In this document: positions 24,793 through 32,906 of the stretch, in pieces
How positions within the stretch are numbered: position 1 is the first letter of the stretch
How the letters are laid out: each line of letters opens with the position of its first letter
From: JACMNW01 sp043721855
GTDB lineage: Bacteria; Pseudomonadota; Alphaproteobacteria; Rhodobacterales; Rhodobacteraceae
Direction of reading: 5' to 3'
DNA length: 33,718 nucleotides
Assembly (NCBI GenBank): GCA_043721855.1
Contig: JAYSPY010000065.1
Span: 1-33,718 of the forward strand
Program-made: the position numbers and the translations under genes
Notes under the pieces: generated by a model
Told to the model about the DNA's origin: nothing
Database searches by the model: none
Seen by the model: the letters and a program-made list of their open reading frames with translations, nothing else

Positions 24793-25306
24793 TTCAGCCC
24801 ATATAGGGGACGCATTTTCGCGCCAGTGGTGCCAGGTTTGGCCGGCACCTGTTTCCCTTATAGCGTCGTGGCCTCCCTGCCAGACACCCCGGAATCCGTG
24901 GGCCGTGGGGGCCATGTATAGGCAAAGGGCGGCGATGTATAGGGGCAGGCTTGGTGGGGGGCTGCAGTCGCGTCAGCCCGGAAAGGCCCGCTCCTCCCTT
25001 AGCCCGGAATCAAGGGCAAAGCCCGCCGGGCCGCGCCCGTTCAGGGGGCTTACGCGGCCCCACTGGGGCCACGGCCCCCCTTTACCCCACCCGGGAGGGC
25101 GCGACTGCCACATCGCCAGCAGAACCGGTCCGGGGGTGGTTGTCCCATAAAGTGCCTAAGTCATAGGATGCAGCGCCCACGCGAGGTCGGGCGCGGCCCT
25201 AGTCTGGTCGAAGTCCGCAGATGCACGTTTTGAGCCCGAAGCGAACGAGAGCCCATGCCTGACTTTGATGACGCGGCAAGCATGGGCTCTGGAGAACACC
25301 TTCTGC
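24793..25306. other. Intergenic stretch with promoter-like and palindromic sequences, no gene seen
   Basis: No convincing coding sequence. The left part should hold the helicase promoter: the nine-base word ATGTATAGG occurs at 24914 and again at 24935. The centre is very GC-rich with a palindrome GGCCCC-ACT-GGGGCC at 25056-25070. From about 25150 base composition changes, and an 11-base inverted repeat AGAGCCCATGC/GCATGGGCTCT (25248-25258 and 25280-25290, 21-base loop) lies just past the stop of the secreted-protein gene. This may mark the edge of an inserted segment. Confidence 0.5.
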
Positions 25307-25885
25307 CTACAACTTGTGATGCTTGCATGTGACGGCGGAATTGAATGGCATCATCTCTCCCGCAGGGTTTTCCCTGAACAACCACACATGTTGGTCATAA
25401 TGCGGCATGAACCCATGCGCCTCATCGCCGGGTGTGCCCGGATCGTCGGCCATGTGGTCCCAGCCCCGTCCGTTGAGAACCAGTTCTTCGGTCTTTCCGG
25501 ATGCATCCCAGGCTTTCTCAAACACCAGGTTCTCCACGGCGACCAGCTCGAGCGAGCCGTCTTCCTGTGGCTCGTAGATCAAGACCGATGGACGCGTCCA
25601 GTCGGTGTGCGTCCCATTCCCATCAACGCGTGGGTCGGTCCCGGTGATTTCGAGAAGTGCCGGGTGCATGTAGTGTATGCCCATCGCACCCAATTCCGGC
25701 GGAAGGCCTTCGCCTTCGGCGGAAACACAATTGTTATCAGGCGTGATGTATCCATCCGCCAGAGCCACATTGATATCCTTGTACTTCGACACGTTGTTAC
25801 GCATCTCGTTCAGATCTATATCTGCGGCAAATAGGCTTGTCGGAAATACGGCTACTGCGAATAGGCAGGTCAACATACGCTTCAT
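25307..25885 (-). CDS. Conserved secreted protein of unknown function with histidine-rich motifs
   Basis: A 192-residue protein; GGGAGGAAG precedes the ATG. The signal peptide ends near residue 20 (SLFA-AD). I recall this type as a widespread secreted family without known role, marked by MGIHYMHP (residues 68-75) and a C-terminal HYDQHVWLFRENPAG (162-176). Histidines H71, H74, H157, H162, H166, H189 and H190 and cysteines C53 and C187 are candidate metal ligands or a disulfide. It would be periplasmic. It is divergent from a c-type cytochrome gene, with 249 bases between. The G+C content is lower than in flanking operons, so the pair may be acquired. I do not assign a reaction. Confidence 0.75.
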   Translation of the reverse strand: MKRMLTCLFAVAVFPTSLFAADIDLNEMRNNVSKYKDINVALADGYITPDNNCVSAEGEGLPPELGAMGIHYMHPALLEITGTDPRVDGNGTHTDWTRPSVLIYEPQEDGSLELVAVENLVFEKAWDASGKTEELVLNGRGWDHMADDPGTPGDEAHGFMPHYDQHVWLFRENPAGEMMPFNSAVTCKHHKL

Positions 25886-26134
25886 TGCACTTCCTCCCTG
25901 TTTGCTGATCGCGACTCAATCCTTTGCTGTCGCGCAGTAATCATACCACACCCGCTGGCTGGGCAGTTGAACTTCATTCCGGCCGTGCCTTCCAGGCATC
26001 CGGGGCAGCGCTGATCAAGGATGCGTTTTCCTGCCGCCAGCGAAACCAGTCCTCCGACCCGGAAACTGTGATATTGTCCTGTCAAGAGGATCGACGCCGC
26101 GACGCGCGTCGAACTCGGGGATCGGTTGTCCGGC

Positions 26135-26509
26135 ATGAGACACTTTCGCTTGCTCTTGACCCTGTTACTATGGACGCTCGCGACACAGGCCTGCTACGGT
26201 GAAGCCAGTGCGTCAGCCGGATGGGACACTGTCAGCCGCGTCTTCCAGAAGCGCTGCATCAATTGCCATTCACAGTTCGGAGCTGCGAAGGCGCTGCGCC
26301 TCGACAGCTATGAAGGCGTGACGACCGGCAGCGCAAATGGCGCTGTCGTCCTGTCGGGAAATTCATCGCAAAGCGAATTGGTCAAACGATTGCGGGGAGA
26401 AAGCACGCCGCGCATGCCATTTCTCAGCACGCCACTGCCGGAAAACGAAATCGATCTGATTATACGCTGGATCGATGCCGGGTTGCCGAACACTGCACGA
26501 TCGGAGTGA
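26135..26509 (+). CDS. Small mono-haem c-type cytochrome, PSCyt1-like
   Basis: A 124-residue exported protein. A signal peptide (MRHFRLLLTLLLWTLATQAC) is followed by one haem-binding CINCH motif at residues 41-45. A methionine in TPRMPF (M94) is the likely second axial ligand, followed by LPENEIDLIIRWIDAGLP, the typical end of the planctomycete-type cytochrome (PSCyt1) domain also seen in many Proteobacteria. The cysteine at residue 20 in the signal could be read as a lipobox, but the context (ATQAC) is poor. It should carry electrons in the periplasm; its partner is unknown. ATG 26135 is preferred over an in-frame TTG at 26126. It is divergent from the secreted-protein gene and isolated otherwise. 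Confidence 0.82.
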   Translation: MRHFRLLLTLLLWTLATQACYGEASASAGWDTVSRVFQKRCINCHSQFGAAKALRLDSYEGVTTGSANGAVVLSGNSSQSELVKRLRGESTPRMPFLSTPLPENEIDLIIRWIDAGLPNTARSE

Positions 26510-26713
26510 TCTATCAGTGAAGTCGGGGGGAATTTAGCTAAATGAGATCGATGTTTGAATTGACAGGCGGCCCAATGGTTCAAACGACCGCTTCGTCCCG
26601 CATAGCAGACAAATGTTTGTTCATCTCACACCCACCCCCCCCCCCATAAATCCACATTCCCCTTTCGTGCCTTCCGCTTTAGGGTGCGGGCAGATCACCC
26701 AAAGGATTCCCCC

Positions 26714-26959
26714 ATGACCCAGCGCCTGCATCTTGTCTTTGGGGGCGAGCTCGTATCCCCCACCAGGAACGTGTTCAAAGATGTCTCTGCCCTGCATGTG
26801 GTGGGTCTGTTCCCCGACTACGAAACTGCCTTCACCGCCTGGAAGGCCGAGGCGCAGCGGACGGTGGATAATGCCCATACCCGCTATTTCATCGCCAATA
26901 TCCACAGCCTGCGCGATGCCGAAAATGCAACTTCCGGCGCGCCGGATCACACGGAATAA
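26714..26959 (+). CDS. DUF4170 family protein
   Basis: An 81-residue soluble protein starting at ATG 26714 with AAAGGA eight bases upstream. The sequence MTQRLHLVFGGELVSPTRNV, then VGLFPDYETAFTAWKAEAQ and TRYFIANIH, matches DUF4170, a small alphaproteobacterial family that is usually found next to the lipid A/Kdo genes. It ends 12 bases before the waaA-like gene, so it is in the same operon. Function is unknown; a link to lipid A or LPS synthesis is suggested by position only. Confidence 0.85.
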   Translation: MTQRLHLVFGGELVSPTRNVFKDVSALHVVGLFPDYETAFTAWKAEAQRTVDNAHTRYFIANIHSLRDAENATSGAPDHTE

Positions 26960-26971
26960 GCCGCGCATCCC

Positions 26972-28168
26972 ATGGCATATTCCCTTGGTCTGACGCTTTA
27001 CAACCTTGCCAACCGGCGTGATGCGGGCCCTGCGGCCCCTCGTCCGGCACGGCCGGTTGGGCGGCTCGTGTGGGTGCACGTGCCCGCGCCCGATCAGGCC
27101 TCGCCCATGCTGGAAATGGCGCGCAGGCTTGTGCTGGATGAAGGGCTATCGGTGCTGATCACCTGCCCGGCCCCCTTGCCGCTGCCCCAAGGTGTTGTGC
27201 AAGACAGCTTGCCACAAGACACCCCTGCCGATAGCAAAGCATTCCTCGCCCATTGGCACCCCGAACTGGCAGTCCTTGCTGACGGCGAACTGCGCCCGGC
27301 TTTGTTGCACGAGGCGGTTGATCAAAAGATTCCCCTGATCATGGTGCAGGCGCGCGCGCCCTATCTTTTGCGGAGCCGCGAAGGCTGGTATCCCGGTCTT
27401 GCGCGCGGCCTTCTCGCCGCCATTCCGCATATCCTGACGCTGGACGAACCCGCCGCCCGCGCCTTTCGCAAGGCAGGGGCCGCGCCTAAGGCCGTGCAGG
27501 TGGCAGGCCGGATGGAAGAACAAAGCCGTGTTTTGCCCCATAACGAAGCCGAACGCGCGTCACTGGCCGAGGTGATGGCCACAAGGCCTGCCTGGCTGGT
27601 GGCGGGTCTGGCCGAGGCCGAAGAAGACGCCATTATCGCCGCCCACAGTGCCACCCTGCGCATGGCACACCGACTTTTGCTGATCGTGGTGCCTCAACAC
27701 GCGGCGCAGGCCGAAGCCTTGGCCAGAAAGATCGAACACAACACCGGCTGGAACGTAGCCTTGCGGGCATCGGACGAAGAACCAGAGCCAGAGGTCGAGG
27801 TGCTGATCGCCGATAGCCCCGCTGAATTGGGCCTGTGGTACAGGCTTGCACCGATTACTTTTCTTGGCGGCAGTTTGCTGGGCACAGGCTGTTTGCGCAA
27901 CCCGATGGAAGGTGCCGCTTTGGGGTCATCCCTGATCGGCGGGCAAAGGCCGGGGGAATTCTGGCCTGTATTTGAACGACTTACTGCCGCCTCTGGCATG
28001 CGCGCGGTCACATCTCCAGGCGATCTGACCCGTGCCCTGTCAGAACTGCTGGACCCGGACCGTGCCGCACATTTGGCCAATGCCGCATGGCGCGTGGCAT
28101 CCGACGGGGCACAGGTCACAGACCGCGTCATGGCCCTGATCCGCCGCATCATTGACGGCGATAGCTGA
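26972..28168 (+). CDS. waaA: Kdo transferase (WaaA/KdtA)-like glycosyltransferase
   Basis: A 398-residue protein at the place where alphaproteobacteria carry waaA, between DUF4170 and lpxK. The two GT-B domains can be followed: IPLIMVQARAPYLLRSREGW, PAWLVAGLAEAEEDAIIAAH, LLLIVVPQHAAQAEALARKI and the donor-site region ITFLGGSLLGTGCLRNPMEGAALGSS. In E. coli WaaA the N-terminal segment HSVSVGE carries the catalytic glutamate; the matching segment here is HVPAPDQ, with Gln at that place. No N-terminal membrane helix is obvious. It may therefore be a divergent enzyme with another base, or a paralogue of changed function. Expected role: adding Kdo to lipid A precursor at the inner membrane. The stop shares one base with lpxK. 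Confidence 0.82.
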   Translation: MAYSLGLTLYNLANRRDAGPAAPRPARPVGRLVWVHVPAPDQASPMLEMARRLVLDEGLSVLITCPAPLPLPQGVVQDSLPQDTPADSKAFLAHWHPELAVLADGELRPALLHEAVDQKIPLIMVQARAPYLLRSREGWYPGLARGLLAAIPHILTLDEPAARAFRKAGAAPKAVQVAGRMEEQSRVLPHNEAERASLAEVMATRPAWLVAGLAEAEEDAIIAAHSATLRMAHRLLLIVVPQHAAQAEALARKIEHNTGWNVALRASDEEPEPEVEVLIADSPAELGLWYRLAPITFLGGSLLGTGCLRNPMEGAALGSSLIGGQRPGEFWPVFERLTAASGMRAVTSPGDLTRALSELLDPDRAAHLANAAWRVASDGAQVTDRVMALIRRIIDGDS

Positions 28169-29160
28169 TGCGCCCGCCCGCCTTTTGGGCCAATGCGCCA
28201 AGCCAGCCCGCCTTGCTTGCCCGCGCCTTGTCGCCCTTTGGGGCGCTTTACGCAGCCGCCACTGCGCGCCGGCTGCTAAAACCCGGCTATACTGCAAAAA
28301 TTCCGGTCATCTGCATAGGCAATCTAAACGCTGGCGGCACGGGCAAGACCCCCACCACCATCGCGCTGACAGACCGCTTGGCCCAGCGCGGCCACGCGTC
28401 CGTTCACATCGTCTCTCGCGGTTACGGCGGCACGCTTTCTGGCCCTGTTCGGGTAGACCCCACGCGCCATACCGCCGCCGATGTGGGGGATGAGCCACTG
28501 TTGCTTGCCGCCTTCGCCCCAACATGGGTTGCCCGCGACCGCGCCGCCGGGGTGCAAGCCGCGCAAGCCGCCGGGGCGTCTGCTGTCTTGCTGGATGACG
28601 GTTTTCAAAACCCAAGCGTTACAAAATCCCTGTCGATCATCGTGGTTGATGCGGGCATGGGCTTTGGCAATGGCCGCTGCATCCCAGCAGGTCCTCTGCG
28701 TGAACCCGTAGACACAGGCCTTGCCCGCGCCGACATTCTGCTGTCCATCGGTCCCGCCGCCGATCAAGCCCAATTTGCGGGAGATTGGCGCGGTAAAATC
28801 ACCCTGCCGCATATCACAGGCCACCTCGCGCCCCTAAAAATGGGCATGGATTGGCACGGCCTGCGCAGCTTGGCCTTTGCGGGCATCGGCCAGCCGCAAA
28901 AGTTCTTCACCACCCTAAAAGGTGAAGGTGCCATTCTCGCCGCCACGATTCCGCTTGATGATCATCAACCCCTGTCACCCGCCCTGATGCAACGGCTGGA
29001 GGCGCAGGCCAAATTCCTGGACGCACAGCTTGTGACCACCGAAAAAGATGCTGTCCGCCTGCCGCCGGCGTTTCGCGCCAAAGTGCTGACCCTGCCGGTG
29101 CGCCTGCGCATAGCCGATTGGCAACCCCTCGACGCTGCCCTTGCAAAACTAGGCTTGTAA
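28168..29160 (+). CDS. lpxK: Tetraacyldisaccharide 4'-kinase
   Basis: A 330-residue membrane-associated kinase that phosphorylates the 4' position of the lipid A disaccharide. The P-loop is GNLNAGGTGKTPTTIAL (GGTGKT), followed by the family segments IVSRGYGGTLSGPVRVDP, VGDEPLLLA, LLDDGFQNP and, near the end, VTTEKDAVRLP. Length and order fit the family. An N-terminal hydrophobic part (LLARALSPFGALYAAAT) probably rests on the membrane. The start codon overlaps the waaA-like stop (TGATG). It is convergent with dsbA with a shared hairpin between them. Confidence 0.95.
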   Translation: MRPPAFWANAPSQPALLARALSPFGALYAAATARRLLKPGYTAKIPVICIGNLNAGGTGKTPTTIALTDRLAQRGHASVHIVSRGYGGTLSGPVRVDPTRHTAADVGDEPLLLAAFAPTWVARDRAAGVQAAQAAGASAVLLDDGFQNPSVTKSLSIIVVDAGMGFGNGRCIPAGPLREPVDTGLARADILLSIGPAADQAQFAGDWRGKITLPHITGHLAPLKMGMDWHGLRSLAFAGIGQPQKFFTTLKGEGAILAATIPLDDHQPLSPALMQRLEAQAKFLDAQLVTTEKDAVRLPPAFRAKVLTLPVRLRIADWQPLDAALAKLGL

Positions 29161-29266
29161 CCCCCGCTCGTTGCACCCCTTCGGGCGCGCATCGCTTTGT
29201 CAGCGAAGAAAGCCGCCAAGGCTTGATAAGCAGGCGGATTGCTATGCGGTCCGTAACCACAAATGC

Positions 29267-29294
29267 AAAGGGGCGATCCGCAGACCGCCCCTTT
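29267..29294. terminator. Hairpin between convergent lpxK and dsbA-like genes
   Basis: AAAGGGGCG (29267-29275) and CGCCCCTTT (29286-29294) form a perfect nine-pair stem with a ten-base loop. Both sides end in only three T, so it is a weak but bidirectional terminator. Confidence 0.65.
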
Positions 29295-29314
29295 CAACCC
29301 AAGCCAAACCTGGC

Positions 29315-29992
29315 TTACTTCGCCAGTTCCGCGTCCAAAATCTTTTTCAGCTCGTCATAGGGCATGTTCGAATACTTGACGCCGTTCACGATCAGCGTCG
29401 GCGTGCCTTCTACCTTATCCGCCTCGGAATTGGTCTGATAGGCCGTCACCATCGCCTGCGCCATTTCGGCATTGTCCAGGCAAACGCCCATCGCTGCGTC
29501 GTCCATGCCCGCCGTGCGACCGATCTTTTTCAGGTTTTCCACGACGACCGCCGGATCTTCTGACGCCGCCCACTCTGCTTGTGTAGACAGCAAAATATCC
29601 GAAATTCCGAAATACCGCATCTCGCCGCCGCAACGCGCAATCATTGCCGCCCACAACCCGTAGCGGTCAAAATACACTTCGCGGTAAACGAATTTGATCT
29701 TGTCGGTGTCGATGTAATCTTTCTTCAACTGCTTGAAGACATCCTTGTGAAATTGCGCGCAATGCGGGCAAGTGAAGCTGGCATATTCCATCAGCGTCAC
29801 TTTGCTGTCTTTGTTGCCGATGATCATGTCGGGCACCGCAATCGCGGTTGCCGCCACGGGGGCCGCCACGGGGGCTGTCGTCGCTTCGGCAAAAACGGGT
29901 GCTGACAGCATCCCGCCGAACCCCGTCGTCAGTACAACAGCCAAGGCCGCCAGCCCAAATCTCATTCCCATTACGTCAACCCTTTTCATCAT
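29315..29992 (-). CDS. DsbA-family thiol:disulfide oxidoreductase
   Basis: A 225-residue periplasmic protein. A signal peptide ends near residue 35 (SAPVFA-EA), followed by an Ala/Pro-rich linker. The thioredoxin-fold catalytic pair is CPHC at 75-78 in YASFTCPHCAQFH. A cis-proline site is seen as VEGTPTLIVNG. Two more cysteines (ARCGGE and MGVCLDN) are in the helical insertion, as known for alphaproteobacterial DsbA types with a second disulfide. It makes disulfide bonds in exported proteins. It overlaps the DciA-like gene by four bases (ATGA). Confidence 0.9.
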   Translation of the reverse strand: MMKRVDVMGMRFGLAALAVVLTTGFGGMLSAPVFAEATTAPVAAPVAATAIAVPDMIIGNKDSKVTLMEYASFTCPHCAQFHKDVFKQLKKDYIDTDKIKFVYREVYFDRYGLWAAMIARCGGEMRYFGISDILLSTQAEWAASEDPAVVVENLKKIGRTAGMDDAAMGVCLDNAEMAQAMVTAYQTNSEADKVEGTPTLIVNGVKYSNMPYDELKKILDAELAK

Positions 29993-30513
29993 TTTGTTCG
30001 CGTTAAAACATTCTGCGCCAGCAAAGCAAGTGCTGCGCGCAACCCGGTATCCTGCACCCCGCCCGCCGTTTCCGCAGCGCGCGCCAAAACCGCCGGATCA
30101 ACCGGCACCTTCGCCACTTTTGGTGCATGGCCAAACTCTGCCTGCCCCTCCGCAAACCCGGTCGATGCCGTCTGCGTCAACGCAATGCGCGAAATCGCGG
30201 CGTATCCATAACAGGCGTTTACCCGTGTGCGGATGCTGTCCTTTTGCATCTCTACCATCGGGGCCACCGCACCGCTGGTCAGCAGCGTCAGCGTCGCCCC
30301 CATACTGCCTTGCGCATAACCTACCTTTACAGGCCGGGTGCAGCGCGCCAGATCCTCGCCGACAATTTCCGCCCAATGGGTCAATAACCGCGCCACCGCA
30401 AAGCCGCGCTTTTCACCTGCCGCGCGAATAGGGTCACGCACCAACCCGGCTGCAGGTTCAAACCCGCGCATCCGGCGGGTTGGTTTAGGTGTTGGGGTGG
30501 GCGGGCGCGGCAT
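29989..30513 (-). CDS. DUF721 (DciA-like) protein
   Basis: A 174-residue soluble protein. The DUF721 core is visible: LLTHWAEIVGEDLARCTRPVKV, GATLTLLTSGAVAPMVEM and RVNACYGYAAISRIALTQT. DciA proteins help load the replicative helicase DnaB in bacteria without DnaC, and DUF721 is the defining domain, but in alphaproteobacteria the role is inferred. The N-terminus is basic and Pro-rich (MPRPPTPTPKPTRRMRG). It is upstream of and overlaps the dsbA-like gene, and is divergent from mutY with 86 bases between. Confidence 0.85.
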   Translation of the reverse strand: MPRPPTPTPKPTRRMRGFEPAAGLVRDPIRAAGEKRGFAVARLLTHWAEIVGEDLARCTRPVKVGYAQGSMGATLTLLTSGAVAPMVEMQKDSIRTRVNACYGYAAISRIALTQTASTGFAEGQAEFGHAPKVAKVPVDPAVLARAAETAGGVQDTGLRAALALLAQNVLTRTK

Positions 30514-30599
30514 CTGTTCCTTTCCAGAACTTGCAGGCTAGGTATATCAGGGCCAGTGCCTCGCAATCCAGTGCAATGGCCGCTTCGGGGGAATAAAGA

Positions 30600-31634
30600 T
30601 TGCGTGATACATCCCTGCCCGACATTTTGCTGCAGTGGTATGATGCCAACGCCCGCATCATGCCATGGCGCACACCGCCGGCTGACCGCGCGAAAGGCAT
30701 ATCCCCCGACCCCTACCGCGTCTGGCTGTCAGAGGTGATGCTACAACAAACCACCGTCGCCGCCGTGCGCGCCTATTTTCACCGTTTCACCGCCCGCTGG
30801 CCCACGGTCCAAGCGCTCGCCGCCACCCCTGATGCCGATGTCATGGCCGAATGGGCGGGTCTTGGCTATTACGCCCGTGCGCGCAATCTGCTCGCCTGCG
30901 CCCGCGCGGTGGTTGCACACCACAACGGCCAATTCCCCAGCACTGCAGAAACGCTGCAAACCCTGCCCGGAATTGGCCCCTACACCGCCGCCGCCATCGC
31001 CAGCATCGCGTTTGACGAACAAGCCACCGTGGTCGACGGCAATGTCGAACGCGTCATGGCACGGCTTTTCAACGTGCAAACCCCGCTTCCCGCCGCCAAA
31101 CCCGCCCTCACCGCCTTTGCCGCCACCCTCACGCCGACCTCAAGATCCGGCGACTACGCCCAAGCCGTGATGGACCTTGGCGCCACCATCTGCACCCCCC
31201 GCAACCCCGCCTGCGCCATCTGCCCATGGATAACCCCCTGCGAGGCGCGCGCCCTAGGTATTCAAACCGACCTCCCCCGAAAAACCCCAAAACCCACCAA
31301 ACCCACCCGCACAGGCACCCTCTGGCTCGCCCGCCACGTCAACGGCACATGGCTTACCGAAACGCGGCCCCAAAAAGGCCTGCTCGGCGGCATGTTAGGC
31401 TTCCCCGGCACCGATTGGGACGGCGCAGGCGGCCCCGAACCCCTGCAAGCTGACTGGCAAAGACTGGGCGACATCCGCCACACCTTCACCCATTTCCACC
31501 TGATCCTCGATGTGCATCTGGCCCACACCGATACCACCCCCACCCGCGGCCACTTCGCCACCATCCGCCCGTCCGACCTGCCCACCCTCATGCGCAAGGC
31601 CTATGATCTGGCCGCAGCCAACCAACCGGGTTGA
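30600..31634 (+). CDS. mutY: A/G-specific adenine glycosylase
   Basis: A 344-residue base-excision repair enzyme that removes adenine opposite 8-oxoguanine. It appears to start with TTG at 30600 (MRDTSLPDIL), the only codon that keeps the full N-terminus; GGGGGAAT lies upstream. Catalytic residues are E45 in LSEVMLQQT and D146 in VVDGN after the helix-hairpin-helix LPGIGPYTA. The iron-sulphur ligands are C-x6-C-x2-C-x5-C in CTPRNPACAICPWITPC. A C-terminal NUDIX-like 8-oxoG recognition domain follows (LLGGMLGFPGTDW, FTHFHLILDVH). The alkB gene begins 39 bases later. Confidence 0.94.
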   Translation: MRDTSLPDILLQWYDANARIMPWRTPPADRAKGISPDPYRVWLSEVMLQQTTVAAVRAYFHRFTARWPTVQALAATPDADVMAEWAGLGYYARARNLLACARAVVAHHNGQFPSTAETLQTLPGIGPYTAAAIASIAFDEQATVVDGNVERVMARLFNVQTPLPAAKPALTAFAATLTPTSRSGDYAQAVMDLGATICTPRNPACAICPWITPCEARALGIQTDLPRKTPKPTKPTRTGTLWLARHVNGTWLTETRPQKGLLGGMLGFPGTDWDGAGGPEPLQADWQRLGDIRHTFTHFHLILDVHLAHTDTTPTRGHFATIRPSDLPTLMRKAYDLAAANQPG

Positions 31635-31673
31635 GCAGCCACCATTTTGCGCTATCATCTGCCCGAGGATCAC

Positions 31674-32807
31674 ATGCACCCAAACCCGCCCATCCACACC
31701 AGCCTGACAAACGCCCTGCCGTTCTGGGCCTCGCTTGCCATGGTCCCCCTCAGCCTGATCGGCGCGTATTTCGGCGGCCTTGCCGTTTTGCTCACCCCCA
31801 TCGGTACCTGGGGCCTGTTCTCAATCCTCGACGCGATCATCGGCCAAACCCGCGACAACGCCGATCCGCAAACCCCCGACGCCGATCTGTTCTGGTACCG
31901 CCTGATCACGCTGATCTGGTTTCCCGTTCAGGCCACCCTGCTGTTCGGCCTGATCTGGTACACCGCCCACGCCACCCACCTGGGCGGCTTTGAAAAACTG
32001 GGCATCTTCTTTGGCATGGGCGTTGTGTCCGGCACCATCGGCATCACCTATGCCCATGAGCTGATGCATCAAAAATCCAAGGCTGAGCAATCGTTGGGCG
32101 ATCTGCTGATGGCCAGCGTCCTCTACTCCCACTTCCGGTCCGAACATCTGCGCGTCCACCACATCCACATCGGCACCCCCAAAGATGCCGTCACCGCGCG
32201 CTATAACGAAGGCTTCCACCGCTATTTCCCCCGCGTGTTGTGGCAATGTGCGGCGTCCGCGTGGCATGCAGAGGCCGCAATGCTGGCCCGCCGCAACCTG
32301 CCCGCCAGCCACCGCACAAACCCCTTCTGGCGCTACGCCGCCCTGCAAATCGCGATGGTGGCCCTTGCCTTCGCCCTTGGCGGCTGGACTGGCATCGCCC
32401 TTTTCGCCTTCCAGGCGCTCATTGCCGTCTGGCAGCTGGAACTGGTGGACTATGTCGAGCATTACGGCCTGACCCGCCGCCACCTTGGCGCTGGCAAATA
32501 CGAACACGTCCTGCCCCGCCATTCGTGGAACGCCGCACACAAGGCGTCGAACTGGCTGCTGATCAACCTGCAACGCCATTCCGACCACCACTACAAACCT
32601 GACCGCCGCTTTCCGCTGCTGCAAAGCCATGACGCCGACGCCGCCCCCCAACTGCCCCACGGCTACCCCGTGATGACCGCGCTGGCGATGGTCCCGCCTT
32701 TGTGGAAGCGCGTGATGAACAAGCGGGTCAAGGCGTGGCGGATACAGAACTACCCCGATATCACCGATTGGAAGGCGTATAATAAGGGGCTGAATGAGGT
32801 GGGGTGA
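31674..32807 (+). CDS. alkB: Alkane 1-monooxygenase, AlkB type
   Basis: A 377-residue inner-membrane di-iron hydroxylase. GAGG precedes ATG 31674. The histidine boxes are HELMH (from H128), EHLRVHH (from H158) and LQRHSDHH (from H302), with the AlkB signature YVEHYGLTRR in between. Hydrophobic segments near residues 15-50, 75-100 and 220-250 give the expected membrane frame. It should oxidise the terminal carbon of medium-chain alkanes with electrons from rubredoxin. No rubredoxin or rubredoxin reductase gene is in the window. It follows mutY by 39 bases, probably in one transcript without functional link. Confidence 0.93.
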   Translation: MHPNPPIHTSLTNALPFWASLAMVPLSLIGAYFGGLAVLLTPIGTWGLFSILDAIIGQTRDNADPQTPDADLFWYRLITLIWFPVQATLLFGLIWYTAHATHLGGFEKLGIFFGMGVVSGTIGITYAHELMHQKSKAEQSLGDLLMASVLYSHFRSEHLRVHHIHIGTPKDAVTARYNEGFHRYFPRVLWQCAASAWHAEAAMLARRNLPASHRTNPFWRYAALQIAMVALAFALGGWTGIALFAFQALIAVWQLELVDYVEHYGLTRRHLGAGKYEHVLPRHSWNAAHKASNWLLINLQRHSDHHYKPDRRFPLLQSHDADAAPQLPHGYPVMTALAMVPPLWKRVMNKRVKAWRIQNYPDITDWKAYNKGLNEVG

Positions 32808-32837
32808 GGGAGGCCCCCATAACCACCCTCTGCCGCA

Positions 32838-32858
32838 GCCCCGGACCCGATCCGGGGC
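32838..32858. repeat. REP-like palindrome after alkB
   Basis: GCCCCGGA (32838-32845), loop CCCGA, TCCGGGGC (32851-32858). An eight-pair perfect stem about 30 bases past the alkB stop, of a type that is common between genes in Rhodobacterales. No T run, so it is listed as repeat rather than terminator, though it may stop or stabilise alkB mRNA. Confidence 0.7.
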
Positions 32859-32906
32859 CTCGCCCCCCAACCCACATCTCACACCCAACCCCCACAAAAC
32901 CCACTC

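Noticed and set aside
25882..26136. Minus-strand open frame of 84 residues with CPGC...CPASGC, overlapping the secreted-protein start by four bases
   Set aside because: The cysteine pattern and ATGA overlap are tempting, but it fills the divergent promoter region, begins inside the start of the cytochrome gene, has no ribosome site and no family match I know.
26635..26645. Run of 11 C bases upstream of the DUF4170 gene
   Set aside because: Could be a slippage-prone tract, but it is outside any gene and not placed between promoter boxes I can identify; it may also be a sequencing-sensitive homopolymer.
31821..32897. Minus-strand open frame of 358 residues opposite alkB
   Set aside because: It is a shadow of the AlkB gene, which has all three histidine boxes; the antisense product has no domain signs.
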